This document shows positions 12,309 to 23,348 of a stretch of 64,000 nucleotides of DNA, in pieces. A program made the position numbers and the translations under genes. The first letter of the stretch is position 1, and every line of letters starts with the position of its first letter. The notes beneath the pieces were generated by a model. That model did not search any database. It saw only the letters and a list, made by a program, of their open reading frames with translations, and was not told the origin of the DNA. The DNA comes from Adineta steineri (Eukaryota; Rotifera; Eurotatoria; Adinetida; Adinetidae), in contig CAJNOI010000013.1 of assembly GCA_905250115.1 (NCBI GenBank), positions 141,422-205,421 of the forward strand, written 5' to 3'.

Positions 12309-13996
12309 ATGCTATTTCACAGATTACTTTTAACAAAATATAATCCGTCGATAAATTTTAAATTTATTCGTCTGCTAACAACATCATCATCACCCGTACA
12401 AATTGAATTTAAAGATGGATTTGCAAATATATCCGTACCACTACCAAGTCGAGGTGAATCATGTGTTTTTCAAGTAAGAGAAATAATAAATATATTTTAT
12501 AGAAATAACATTTTTATTTTTAGTTAAAACCATTTAATACAACAATTGGTGATTTTGTTGATGTTTTACAGAAAGAAGATCGTGGTATTGATCGAGCATC
12601 AATTTTTCTTTCTGATGGATCTCGTCTTTCACGAAATTCACCAGTTGAATTAATGTTTGAAGAACCATTTACATTACGTATTAATGAAACATCCTATAAT
12701 GTTCAACCGCCAACTTTATTTACATCAAATAAACCAGCTCGAGATGTACTTTCGGATGTATCAAATTCAGTTACAAAACTTTATCATGATTTACGTCTTA
12801 ATCAATATGTGATGTATCGTGAACATGAATTAGAAAGACAGTTAGCATTCTTACGTGAATCTGCTCAACCTCTCAATGAACTTCATCATCAACTTGCTAA
12901 TAAAGCTATTCGACGTTTAAAATGGTTAGTAATCTTATCTATATACATACAATATTGAATAAAAGGAGTGAATAATACGTGTATTAACTTTGAGTGTTAT
13001 ACACATTCAGTAGTAGGAACCTGCACGGAGTCAAGTAAGTTTCATGTTAATAATTCAATTTTAACGTTAAAAATTATTTAAGTTCATAGTTTTCTTGTCC
13101 GACATTTTCTCTATAAAATTACGTATTTTGAAAGATCGGCAGACGTCTTATCGAGTCTCACAAACCAAAATAAAATACAGAAAAAGTCGGAGTCGAAAAT
13201 GACTCCGATTTTCTTTTGTGTTGGCGAGGTTCAACAAAGCATCGATCTATCCTTCAAAATATATAATTTTGTAGAGAAAATGTCAGACAACAAAACTATG
13301 AACTTGAATAATTTTTAACGTTAAAGTTGAATTACTGACATGAAATTTACTTGACTCCGTGCAGGTCTCTATTCAGTAGAAATCAATATTAATATTTCAA
13401 AGTATGATTCATTATCGTTTATATTAAGACATAGACAAGTATCATATCATTGAAAACAACAGAATGCGAATACTTAATTATTGTTTTCTATGTACTTTTA
13501 CGAACACGGTGACATTTTAGGTTAAAAATAGATTATTATTTAGTATCATCTTGACAAACAATTATAGAAAATAAGGATAATAAATATTTTTTGTATTTTA
13601 TTTAAGGGTTCAATGGTCAATTCTTGCTGCCATGTCATTTCAAACCGGTGTTTTATTTCGATTAGTTTGGATTGATTATAGGTACTTTCATTTTTTTTTG
13701 TTTAAATAAAAATTGCTTTTTCTTTATATTTTAGTTGGGATATAATGGAACCTTTTACTTATTTTATTTCATATTCAGCTGTATTCATGGCTTATTGTTA
13801 TTATATACTTCGTCGACATGATATGAAATATATGAATATGTCCGATTATTTCTATTTAAAAATTTTACATCGTTTATTACGAAAGAAAAATTTTGATTTA
13901 GCACGTTATAATGCTTTAAAAAATGAAATTATGATTGTTGAACATGATCTTCAACGACTTAAAGATCCATTGGATCGTATTGTTGGAGCACCATAA
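12309..13996 (+). CDS. MCU: Mitochondrial calcium uniporter pore subunit
   Basis: Four exons: 12309-12473, 12524-12924, 13607-13681, 13735-13996. Joined they give 300 aa. The start has a mitochondrial-type leader (MLFHRLLLTKYNPSINFKFI). The N-terminal domain includes FVDVLQKEDRGIDRASIF and LFTSNKPARDVLSDV. A coiled coil (residues about 165-190) leads to TM1 (SILAAMSFQTGVLFRLVWI). The selectivity-filter loop WDIME is intact at 215-219, followed by TM2 (PFTYFISYSAVFMAYCYYIL). The DIME Asp and Glu rings bind Ca2+ in the inner-membrane pore, so a working channel is expected. MCU against its dominant-negative paralogue MCUB cannot be settled from this alone. Intron 2 (12925-13606) is swollen by a 357-bp Mutator-like MITE. 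Confidence 0.95.
13014..13370. mobile_element. Mutator-like foldback MITE in intron 2 of MCU
   Basis: A 357-bp element whose two halves are near-perfect inverted copies. The left arm starts acctgcacggagtcaagtaa; the right arm ends with its reverse complement. Homology continues for about 120 bp through a shared taacgtta and gacattttctcta. It is flanked by a perfect 9-bp direct repeat, attcagtag, at 13005-13013 and 13371-13379. Long terminal inverted repeats with a 9-bp target duplication indicate a Mutator-superfamily non-autonomous element. No ORF inside. Confidence 0.85.
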
Positions 13997-14205
13997 AGAT
14001 TTCGTTTATTTTATTTTATTTTATTTGTAAAATATTTAATCATTATTGTCTATTGCTTTTGTTCTTTTGTATTTGCTATTCCTTAGAGATAAGAAAAAAA
14101 AAACAGTGGAAATGCATTTGATATTTTTAGTTAAGTGTAATAATATATATACGCATATTTTTATTTTAGTTTTTCTTATATTTTCCTATTTACATCTATT
14201 TAATT

Positions 14206-15508
14206 ATGGGTCGAAAGAAAAAGAAACAAACTAAACCTTGGTGTTGGTATTGTAATCGTGAATTTGATGACGAAAAAATTCTTTTACAACATCAAAAAGC
14301 AAAACATTTCAAATGTCATTTATGTCATAAGAAATTATATACTGGACCCGGTTTACAAATTCATTCAATACAAGTATAGATATTATTTTCTTATTTATAA
14401 AAAAATTAAATAAAAATTTTTTTTCTTCTTTCATTTAGGTACATAAAGAAAATATTGATAAAGTACCAAATGCACTTAAAGGACGAGATAATATTGAAAT
14501 TGAAATTTATGGTATGGAAGGAATACCAGAAGAAGATCTTCGTGCACATGAAAAACGACTTGCTGGTAAAGATAAAGATGACTCAGATATTCCTGATACT
14601 GTTAAAGTACCACAACCACCACCAATGGGTATGCCACCTATGCCACCCATGGGTATGATGCCTAATGCACCAATGATGCCAATGGGTTTTCCTGGTATGC
14701 CATTTGGTATTTCTTCTATGCCACTTCCTATGATGCCTGTACCAATGATGCAACAATTACGACCACCAATGCCTATGGTTCCTACGGCACCGGGTAATTC
14801 ACCAAATAATCTTCTTCCTCCAGTTCCTTCTAAGCCACTATTTCCAAGTGGAGCTACAGATGTAAGTTGAATTTATTAAAAAAATCAGAATCAATCTTTT
14901 ATTAAAATATAGAATAATAATGATGGTCATTCATCGTCTAATCTCACAACAATGGCATCAGCTGCAGCAGCAATATCCAATTTATCAGCTACGAATCTTG
15001 GATCATTGCCCGGAAATCGAGCAAAAATAGAACCTGTTGCTGGTACTGCAAAAATTATACATCCAGATGATGACATATCATTAGTAAGTTTAATATTTAA
15101 TTCTAAAACTAAATTATATCTGCCATAATAGTATTCTATTTATTAATTTTTTGAATATTTCTGTTTATATTACTTTTATGAGATAAGATTACAGTATATA
15201 TTATCTTCTATTGTCATTTGAGACAAGAAATTTTATATGATTATTTGAATATTTTATTTAGGAAGAATTTCGTGCTTGTTTGCCGAAATACAAACAAATG
15301 ATGATGCCACAACAAATGCAAATGCCTCCAATGCCTGTTGGTCTTTCTATGGCAAATTTTGTAAGACGTATGTATTTAGTTATTTACTTTGTATTTTTAT
15401 TATTTCTTTGGAACAATTTTTCGTTATTTAGCCCCAATGGGTGGTATGCCATTTTTAGCTCCACCACCAGGCTTTGCACCTATGGGATTTAATGGTCCAC
15501 GTTACTGA
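14206..15508 (+). CDS. ZNF207: ZNF207/BuGZ homologue (Bub3-binding zinc-finger protein)
   Basis: Five exons: 14206-14373, 14439-14861, 14913-15083, 15262-15367, 15432-15508. They join to 314 aa. The N-terminus [20 protein letters not shown] has two C2H2 fingers: CWYCN..HQKAKH, then [17 protein letters not shown]. These are near identical to vertebrate BuGZ, as is [21 protein letters not shown] Met/Pro-rich low-complexity region follows (residues about 125-190). The GLEBS-type Bub3-binding motif is [20 protein letters not shown] at about 225-245. The protein binds microtubules and Bub3, aids kinetochore loading and spindle assembly, and undergoes phase separation. The exon 4 donor at 15367/15368 was chosen over the one seven bases earlier because only it keeps the C-terminal PPMGGMPF frame. 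Confidence 0.95.
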
Positions 15509-17307
15509 TATTACAAAAGGAAAACAATGTACGTGGATATTTTTTTTGCTTATTTTTCTTCTATTTTGTCTTTTGTATATATACATATATAAAAAGATGA
15601 ACAATTCTCATTTTGTCGTTACACTCCTTTCTTTCTTTCTTTCTTTTGTTGCAATCGATGTCTATTCTCATTCTTTGATTGATTATCTTCATTTTTTTTC
15701 TGTCACTAAGTGTTTTGTTTCATTATGTCTGTGTGTATGTTGATAAAAATTCTGGAAGATAATATTGATTATACATATTTATTTATTTATCTGCCTTGTT
15801 CTAGGTTGCTTACATGTGAATAATGTGTGCGTGCTATGATAGACACAGACTCAATGTCAGGTCGGTCTCTCACACGACACCAAGTCACAGTAGTAACGAT
15901 AATCTCTATGATTCTTTGATTTATAAATTCATATTTTGCTACACACGCTATTAAGCTATCTATATAAGTGAGCTTTTAAGAGAGGAAAATATTTTTCTTG
16001 ATCACATACATTCAAATGAAAACAGTCTATATGTTATTTTTCTTTTGATAAGTAAACAACGACTGATATAAAATAACTACTGTTATTAATATTTGATTCC
16101 AATATTTTCTTTCTAAAAAATGAATGCTCTATAAAATGATTTTTATCAGACCAGTTTTCATTGTAAATGATGAAATTCAGTGCAAAAAATCAGATATTCA
16201 TTTCAGTTTCATGTAAGCTCAGTTTGTTAGATTTAATGAGTTTAAATTATGTGACTACCAAATATTATCGAATGATAGTTTCATATGTGAATTTGCTTTA
16301 TAAGTCATTCACTCAAGATATTCGAATAAGATTGCTCTTTCACTAAAACTTCAGCGACTATAAGATATTACCTAGATCCGACGTTAGAAAGTTCTTTCCG
16401 ACATATTTCATTTTTGATTCAACCCTATTGAATATAGTTTGCTGACAAAATATCAGTGCCTACTCTTGTAAACGATTTCTGCCAGCTAAATATACATATA
16501 GACATGTTGCTCAATAGCGATCATTTATTTAAATAGTTGTATTCTTTTCAACAATATGATTTGATAATATTTCAATAACAATAATTATTTATTGAGAAAA
16601 AAATGAATTTTCACATCATACTAAGAACTAATTTACAAAATTTTCTAATTTATCGAGTATCACCCATTATAATATCAGAATACAATAGTTGCAGTTAGTA
16701 TAGTGAAGTTTCAAATTGATGTAAACACGCTGAATAAAAAAGAAACAATTCTTATTGTTATATATGTATTACAATATTTATTCTAATAGATAGAGGCAGT
16801 ATTAAATATTCATAAAATAAGTTGTGACTGATTTTATGAATATCGATATTGTATAGGATGAATAATTCAAGATCAAAGATTATAAAGGAAGATCATCGTC
16901 CGTAACAATCGGATATAAGATATACTTTCAAGTTGTACATGATAGTTTATTAAATTAACTGTGACAGTCTTTTGATATAGAAGCTTTTCGATTCTGTAAA
17001 ATAATATAGATTTATTTATTTAAAAAAAATCCAAATATATATAAGAGTGCAATAGGAAAAAATGAATCATCAGATTACTAAAACAACTCATTTTCTACTC
17101 CTAACTCTAATTTATTACATCTGCCTCAAAACTATATTTATCACATATACATAAAACAATCAATTATATGATATTGAAAATTTCAAAGAACTTTTTTTTT
17201 CTTAACAGCTTAAGATAATATTTGCGCAATCGATAATCAATTGTTTGCTTATCGTTGAAATATTGCTTTTAGAAGTTGTATCAAAGAAAATTATCAGTCA
17301 GAACGAT

Positions 17308-17430
17308 AAAAGTACGAGTATCTATTTAACCGATAATGAATATCTGCGATGACCCTTTCGAACTAAAAGTACGAATACCTACTTAAACAATATTGAATGT
17401 CTGCAATGACCCTTCGAACTAAACGTACGA
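17308..17430 (+). repeat. 57-bp tandem repeat upstream of the A-T-R reductase
   Basis: Copy 1 (17308-17364) and copy 2 (17365-17420) share aaaagtacga at the start, then tgaat.tctgc.atgaccc and end in ttcgaact. A third copy begins at 17421 (aaacgtacga) and breaks off. It lies about 210-330 bp upstream of the start codon, so it may carry repeated regulator-binding sites. This is inference from position. Confidence 0.75.
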
Positions 17431-17548
17431 TATATAACAGAAGAAGTGATATTACTGGTTATAATCTCTGTCTCTCTCTTCTTCTCTTTCTTTTGACTAT
17501 GAATGTTAAATGGCTATTCTTTCTTTCTTTACGACCTTCGCTCTTCTC

Positions 17549-17556
17549 TATATAAG
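17549..17556 (+). promoter_or_regulatory. TATA box of the A-T-R reductase gene
   Basis: TATATAAG 93 bp before the ATG, in a less AT-biased, pyrimidine-rich stretch. Transcription would start near 17580, giving a leader of about 60 nt. Confidence 0.6.
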
Positions 17557-17641
17557 ACCTGGTTAGCGTGTTAGAATATCAGTTTCTAATAATTTCTTCT
17601 TTCATTCAATTTACATTACTGAAAAACATAAAGCAAAAAAT

Positions 17642-20600
17642 ATGCAGGTAAAATTTATAATATATTTTTATCGAGTGAAATAATAACAGTAGAAATTTAC
17701 TTAACATTATCTTACTTCTTTTATGTGGTATCTATTTAGAACGATCTACTTGCTAATCTTCCAGCTAAATCAATTCCTGAATTTCTCGAATATCAAGCTC
17801 AAAATCGTCCAAATAAAACTTATCTTTTATATCCTGATCTTACATCAGATCCACTTCGTTATGCATCGGCTACATTTGCTCAAGTTAATGATATTGCAAA
17901 TCATTTAGCTAATAAATATGCAAAACATATTGACATTTCATCTAATTCACAAAAACCAATTGTTGTTGGTTTATTAGCTAATACTTCAGTTAATTATCTT
18001 CTAACATTCTATGGCTTAGTTAAATTAGGTGTTGTAGTTTTTACATTATCAATTCGTAATTCGAAAGCAGCATTAGAACATCTTATAAAAACAACTGGAG
18101 TATCCTATTTAGTAATTGAACCAGGACAAATTCAAATTGAACTTGATGGATTGAAATTAATTCCATTAGAAAATATTGATTGGAATAAGAATTATAATTC
18201 TTCACAACCAATCAATAGAACAGAAAAAGGTTCACTTGAAGATTCTCAACTAATCTTACACAGGTAAAAAACAATTCTATTTCATCTGCTCTGCTAAAGG
18301 ATAATTTTGATTTCTAGTTCGGGTTCAACAGCATTTCCAAAACCAATTCATTTTACAAATCGAGGTCTTTTTTACGTTCATGAGGTTCAATCAAATGCCA
18401 ATAATGGCTATCGGAATGAAAATGATGTCGTTCTTACATTTGGTGCTCTGTAAGTATCTAATTATCTAGCAAACTACTAAACTATCAATAGTTTAATATA
18501 TTATTGATATTTAGATTCCATATATTAGGGTTGGGCACAGCTATAGGTTGTTTAATATCTGGATCAACCTATGCACTTCCTCTATCAAAAATCTATCCAC
18601 CAACTCCTAAACAACTTGTTGCCAATATTCAAGCAGAACAAATCAATAAAATTGTCTCTGTACCAATTCTTCTTGAACAACTTATAAATGAATTGGAGTC
18701 TGATAAATCAGCTACATATGCACCATTAAAACGATTGAAACATATTTTTTACGGAGGTGCAAGTTTACCAGAACATATTGCTCGTAAATTTGTTGATAAT
18801 GGAGTTCGTCTTACTTCTTCTTACGGAACAACAGAAACTGTAAATCGATATGAATATTTCATTCGTAATAGTATTAATATTATTTATTTAGGGTATGGTA
18901 ATGTTGAATGATTTAAATGCACCGATAGCACGATATAATTTTATGAAAATTGCTGAATGGCGAAAGCCTTTTGTTATAATCAGACCAGATGATCATGTTG
19001 TAAGTAATTTATTTAGAATTCTTAATTAAATAAAAAAGAATATTTTTAGTTGGTACATTTACCTAATGATCCATTTTGTCAACCAGGTATTGCTAATCAA
19101 CCTGATGGTTCTTATGATACAAATGACGTATTCATTGAAGATCCACCTGGATCTGGTGAATATCGAGTAGAAGGTCGTCAAGATGATACATTAATTCATG
19201 TAAATGGTGAAAAAACGAATGCTATACCTATGGAACACAATATATGTGCTTTTCCTATTGTAAAACACGCTGCTGTTTTTGGTCATAAACGTTTATGTAC
19301 TGGTGTCTTGATTGAATTAAATCGCGAAGAAGCTGATAATTATTCCAATGATGAAATTCCGGATCTTGTCTGGGAAGCTGTTCAAGCAGCTAATAAAACA
19401 GCACCAAATCATTCAAGAATAGTTCGTCAAATGATTAAATGTTTACCTATGAGTAAAACTTTATCTGTTACTGATAAAGGAAATGTAAGTTGATAGTTTT
19501 AAATTAAAAAGTTTAATTCTTTCAATCAAATATATTTAGATAATGCGTAAACGAATTTATAATGATTATGCTGATGTAATTGATAAATTATATGAAAAAT
19601 TTCTTAAACCAGATCAACAAAATACAGAATTATCAAAAGGAAATAAACAAGAATGGGATCAAACTTCACTTAAAAATTATATTCTTGAATTATTAACTAA
19701 ATTAAATATTAAAGATTCTGATCAAGATTTTGATACATCAAAATCTATATTTGATGTTGGATTTGATTCTCTTCATGCTGTTCAATTACGTAATGAATTA
19801 ACTTCAATATTTCCTTCAATTCCATTAAATTTTATATATGAATTTTCAACAATTGATTCCATGGTTGATGAATTAATTTCAAGAAATAATAAAATCAATA
19901 CAAAATCGATTAATAATGATCCTAAACATTATGTTCTTACAGAAAATTTAATTGATAAATATATTAATCTAATGAAAAATGATTCATCACCAATAAATCC
20001 GATTAAAAAAAATAATAAAGAACGAATTTTTTTAATTACTGGAGCGAATGGTTCACTTGGTTCATGGATTGTTCTTGATTTATTGAAACATGATTCAGTA
20101 TCAAAAGTCTACTGTTTCTTTCGTGGTCAAGATAAAAGTCGGATTATAAAAGAATATGAACAACGTTATCAAACAACTGATATATTCAATGAAAACAATA
20201 AGCGTGTTGTTCTTCTTGGTAATATGTCATTATCCGAAGGATTCTTAGGACAAAATTATGATTTATATAATCAATTATGTAATGAAGTTACTGATATTGT
20301 TCATTCAGCGTACCGTATGGATGTAAGTAGAGTGAAATTTACAAGAAAAATATTGTTATTATTATTTCTTTATAGTTTAATATGACTGTTCGTGATTTTG
20401 AAAAAGATGGTATTCTTGGCACATATAATTTATTAAAACTAGCACGCAAAGCAAATGCTCGTTTTCATTTTATTTCAAGTGTAGCTTCGTCAGGTTCAGG
20501 TATTGTACCTGTTGTTAAAGAAGAACCTCTTATTCGACGACCAGAACTTCCAATAGCACAAGGTTATGGTCAAAGTAAATATGTTTGTGAACATCTTGGT

Positions 20601-21226
20601 GCTGCAGCTAAACAATTATGGAGTAAGTTTTCTTTTTTTGTTAAATATTCTTTTTATTTGTAAAATTATTATTAATTGAAGATGTACCAGTTGATATTTA
20701 TCGTATTGGTCAAGTATCAGGTGATAGTATAAATGGTGCGTGGAATACATCGGAAATGGTTTCATTAATCATCTGTATTGGTGGTGGTCAACTTGGTCAA
20801 ATGCCAAGTCAAGGCCAAGATGTACGATGGATTCCAGTTGATATTGCTGCATTATCAGTTGTTGATATAGCATTACAAGATTATATAAAATCTGATGATG
20901 TACATCATGTACTTAATCCTCATTCAATAACATGGTCAACTTTTCTTGATTATCTTAAAAAAGCTGGTCTTCATTTTCGAATAGTTAATCCAGCTGAATG
21001 GCTTGATATGGTGTTAAAATCTGAAACAGCATTGGTCAAACTTTCATCATTTTTTGATACATTTTTTACATCAAAAACAGGATTTCAAATATCAGAATAT
21101 GAAACTGTTAAAACTGAAGCACGATCAAAATATTTACATTCATGTCCATCAATTAATGTAGATTTAATTCATAAATATCTTAAATTTTGGCATGATACCG
21201 GATTTCTTACTAATGGATATCCATAA
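17642..21226 (+). CDS. NRPS-like adenylation-thiolation-reductase (carboxylic acid reductase type)
   Basis: Nine exons: 17642-17647, 17740-18263, 18318-18449, 18515-18839, 18892-18999, 19050-19484, 19540-20322, 20376-20622, 20682-21226. They join in frame to 1034 aa. The enzyme type activates a carboxylic acid as acyl-AMP, loads it on a phosphopantetheine arm and releases it by NADPH reduction. The adenylation domain has SSGSTAFPKP (about 176-186), FHILGLG, YGTTET (324-329) and GRQDDTLIHVNGEKTN (407-422). The carrier domain has DVGFDSLHAVQLR with attachment Ser587. The reductase domain starts TGANGSLG (678-685) and has the short-chain-dehydrogenase Ser805/806, Tyr835 and Lys839 (YGQSK). All key residues are present. 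This A-T-R order and the A-domain motifs resemble fungal NRPS-like reductases rather than animal aminoadipate reductase. Horizontal origin followed by intron gain is inferred; the substrate is unknown. Exon 1 encodes only Met-Gln. Confidence 0.9.
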
Positions 21227-23343
21227 ACTAAATTTAATAACCTGTACTGTATCTTACCTTGTATATATATATATAAGTTTATTATATTTCTTAGTATAAT
21301 CTTTTTCTTTTCAAAATAATAAAGAAGCATATTAATAATCTTCTAACATACGCTGTTATTTAAATGAAATAACAGACAATCAATCGTCATACTAATAGAC
21401 TTTCACATCATGTACCTATTATTTATTTGCTTTGAATTCTAGATACTTGTACCCATGATTGGTCTAAGTGAGTCGAGAACAATTCTTTTGATTTACTTCT
21501 TTGAGAAGATGTTAATATTTTTCCATTGATCTTTTATGAATAATTTCTCAGATGTATATGCAATAATTCTTGTATGTTCTTTCTCGAAATATTTATTCTT
21601 TTTTAGGTAATACTTTTTTTTCGAACATGAACTGAATACGAGAAGGCGAGTGTAATACATTAAAAGAATGAGTATTATTCCATAATTTTAAGTAAATTGG
21701 TACATAATGGTATGATTTGTAGGATTCATTCGATTGATTATAACCGTCAAATATTATTGTAAGATGCTTTTTAAAAGCTGTAAAATTGGAGAAAATAGAA
21801 AAATGATTCATCCGATTGGTCGGGTACATTTATGACTCCCAAGGAAGAAGTATATATATATATATATGCTACGTATGTCAATATATTCTTCCCATTTTTC
21901 ACCTTATCAGTCAAACCATTTTATCACTTTTCTCTTTCGTTATATTGGAAGTTTCTTTTTTGATTAGTAAGTAAAAATAACCCTATTTATTATTAGTCAG
22001 TCTTTTAGTTGACAGGTTTGACAATTACATAATTTTATTGGAAAAAAAATGCGTTAGTCATCATCTGTTATCTGATAAATGCGTGACACTATATATATTA
22101 TCGATACAGTTATGGTCGATGTCATAAAAGGAAATAGTCGATGAGTAAATAAAACTCAAGTGATTCAACAAACGTCTAGTTTATGTTATTTTTTGGCGCT
22201 TTTGATTTACATTGGAAATAGAAAGAAAACATGAAGCCTTTTGAACTTGTTTTTTTCATTACTATGGTTGGTTATTGTAAACGTCAAATAGAAACAAAAC
22301 TTCTCAGTGGAAGAAGCCACGTTATTTCCAATGGGCAGGAAGTCTATGACTAATAATTTTTTTCGAAATTATATATACGGTCGATGTTTTCATAATTGAA
22401 GAATAAACAGAACATTTTATTAGTCACTTCCTTTGTTGTTCAGCAATAGTATAATGTCGAGAATGTATCAGGAATAATCATTTATCAGTGAAGGAATTGA
22501 GTGAGTAACTTACTGGTTTTTGAAGGTATATCTTTTTATATAGGGTGGGTGTGAATGTGAACGTGGTCGTCGATATTCGCTGTATCTAGCATCCACACTC
22601 ACACTCATACGCAGATGGTTCTGTGGTAGCTAACGTTACCAAAGTTTCCATAGTACTTCCTAGATCCAGGAGAAGACTGAGTGGGGTTGGGGACACTGCA
22701 ACATCGGGTACCTCGTTAGTACATTTATATATGGAAAAAGAAGAATAGTTGTTTGTGTGTGTGTTCTTTATGTATTTGGTTCCTGTAATAGCTAGCGTCA
22801 CCAAATTTCGTACGGCACTCTTCTGGGTCCAGAGAAAGGTCGGGAGAGATTGATGCGATCGATGGGGTAGTGGAAAGATACTGGATTAAATTTCACCCAG
22901 TTTTGATAAAATGTGACTTTAGGAATGTACCCAGCCCGGGCCTCTTGGCCTCGGTCAAAGCTCGAGTGTGAATGCGGGTACTATCCTTTTCACTCTCCTC
23001 ACACCCACACCCTAATTTGCTCTGCACCTATTATGGAAGCCATTAATTGTTTTCGAAAAGTATTAACCCAGTATAAATTGTTTTGAACAGTATTCTAAAC
23101 GAATAATGCGAATCGATACAGATAGATCTGCTTTTTGTCAGATTTAAAATAATTATTTTGTGTAAACTATTTTATTAAGCATAAATTAAAAAGTAGTATT
23201 ATGTTATGAAAATATTACCCGTAATTACTAGCATATTACGAAAGTGATGAAATACTCAGTATATATTACGTTGCAGCTGATGGGATAACACATTCATATT
23301 TGAAATTTTGAAAGTTTATAATTTTTTAATTGCATAATTTCAG
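21227..23343. other. 2.1-kb intergenic region with one repeat element
   Basis: Starts with the reductase 3' UTR: AATAAA at 21318, 92 bp past the stop. There is a (TA)n run at 21850-21867 and a G-rich inverted-repeat element at 22539-23013. I looked here for RING and TRAF zinc-finger exons of the next gene and found none. Confidence 0.5.
22539..23013. mobile_element. Non-autonomous element with telomere-like G-rich termini
   Basis: About 475 bp, bounded by inverted ends: agggtgggtgtgaatgtg on the left; tcacacccacaccct on the right, which reverses to agggtgtgggtgtga. Inside are two diverged direct copies of about 70 bp, at 22617-22686 and 22778-22850, sharing tagcta.cgt.accaaa and agatcca/gggtcca blocks. 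The composition is richer in GC than the flanks. No target duplication could be recognised. Shorter relatives occur at 42862 and 54072. Confidence 0.6.
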
Positions 23344-23348
23344 ATCGA

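Larger units (their letters stand above)
15509..17641. other. 2.1-kb intergenic region
   Basis: AT-rich, with no supported gene. The 3' end holds a two-copy tandem repeat (17308-17430) and a TATA box (17549), both placed as upstream elements of the A-T-R reductase gene. Confidence 0.5.
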
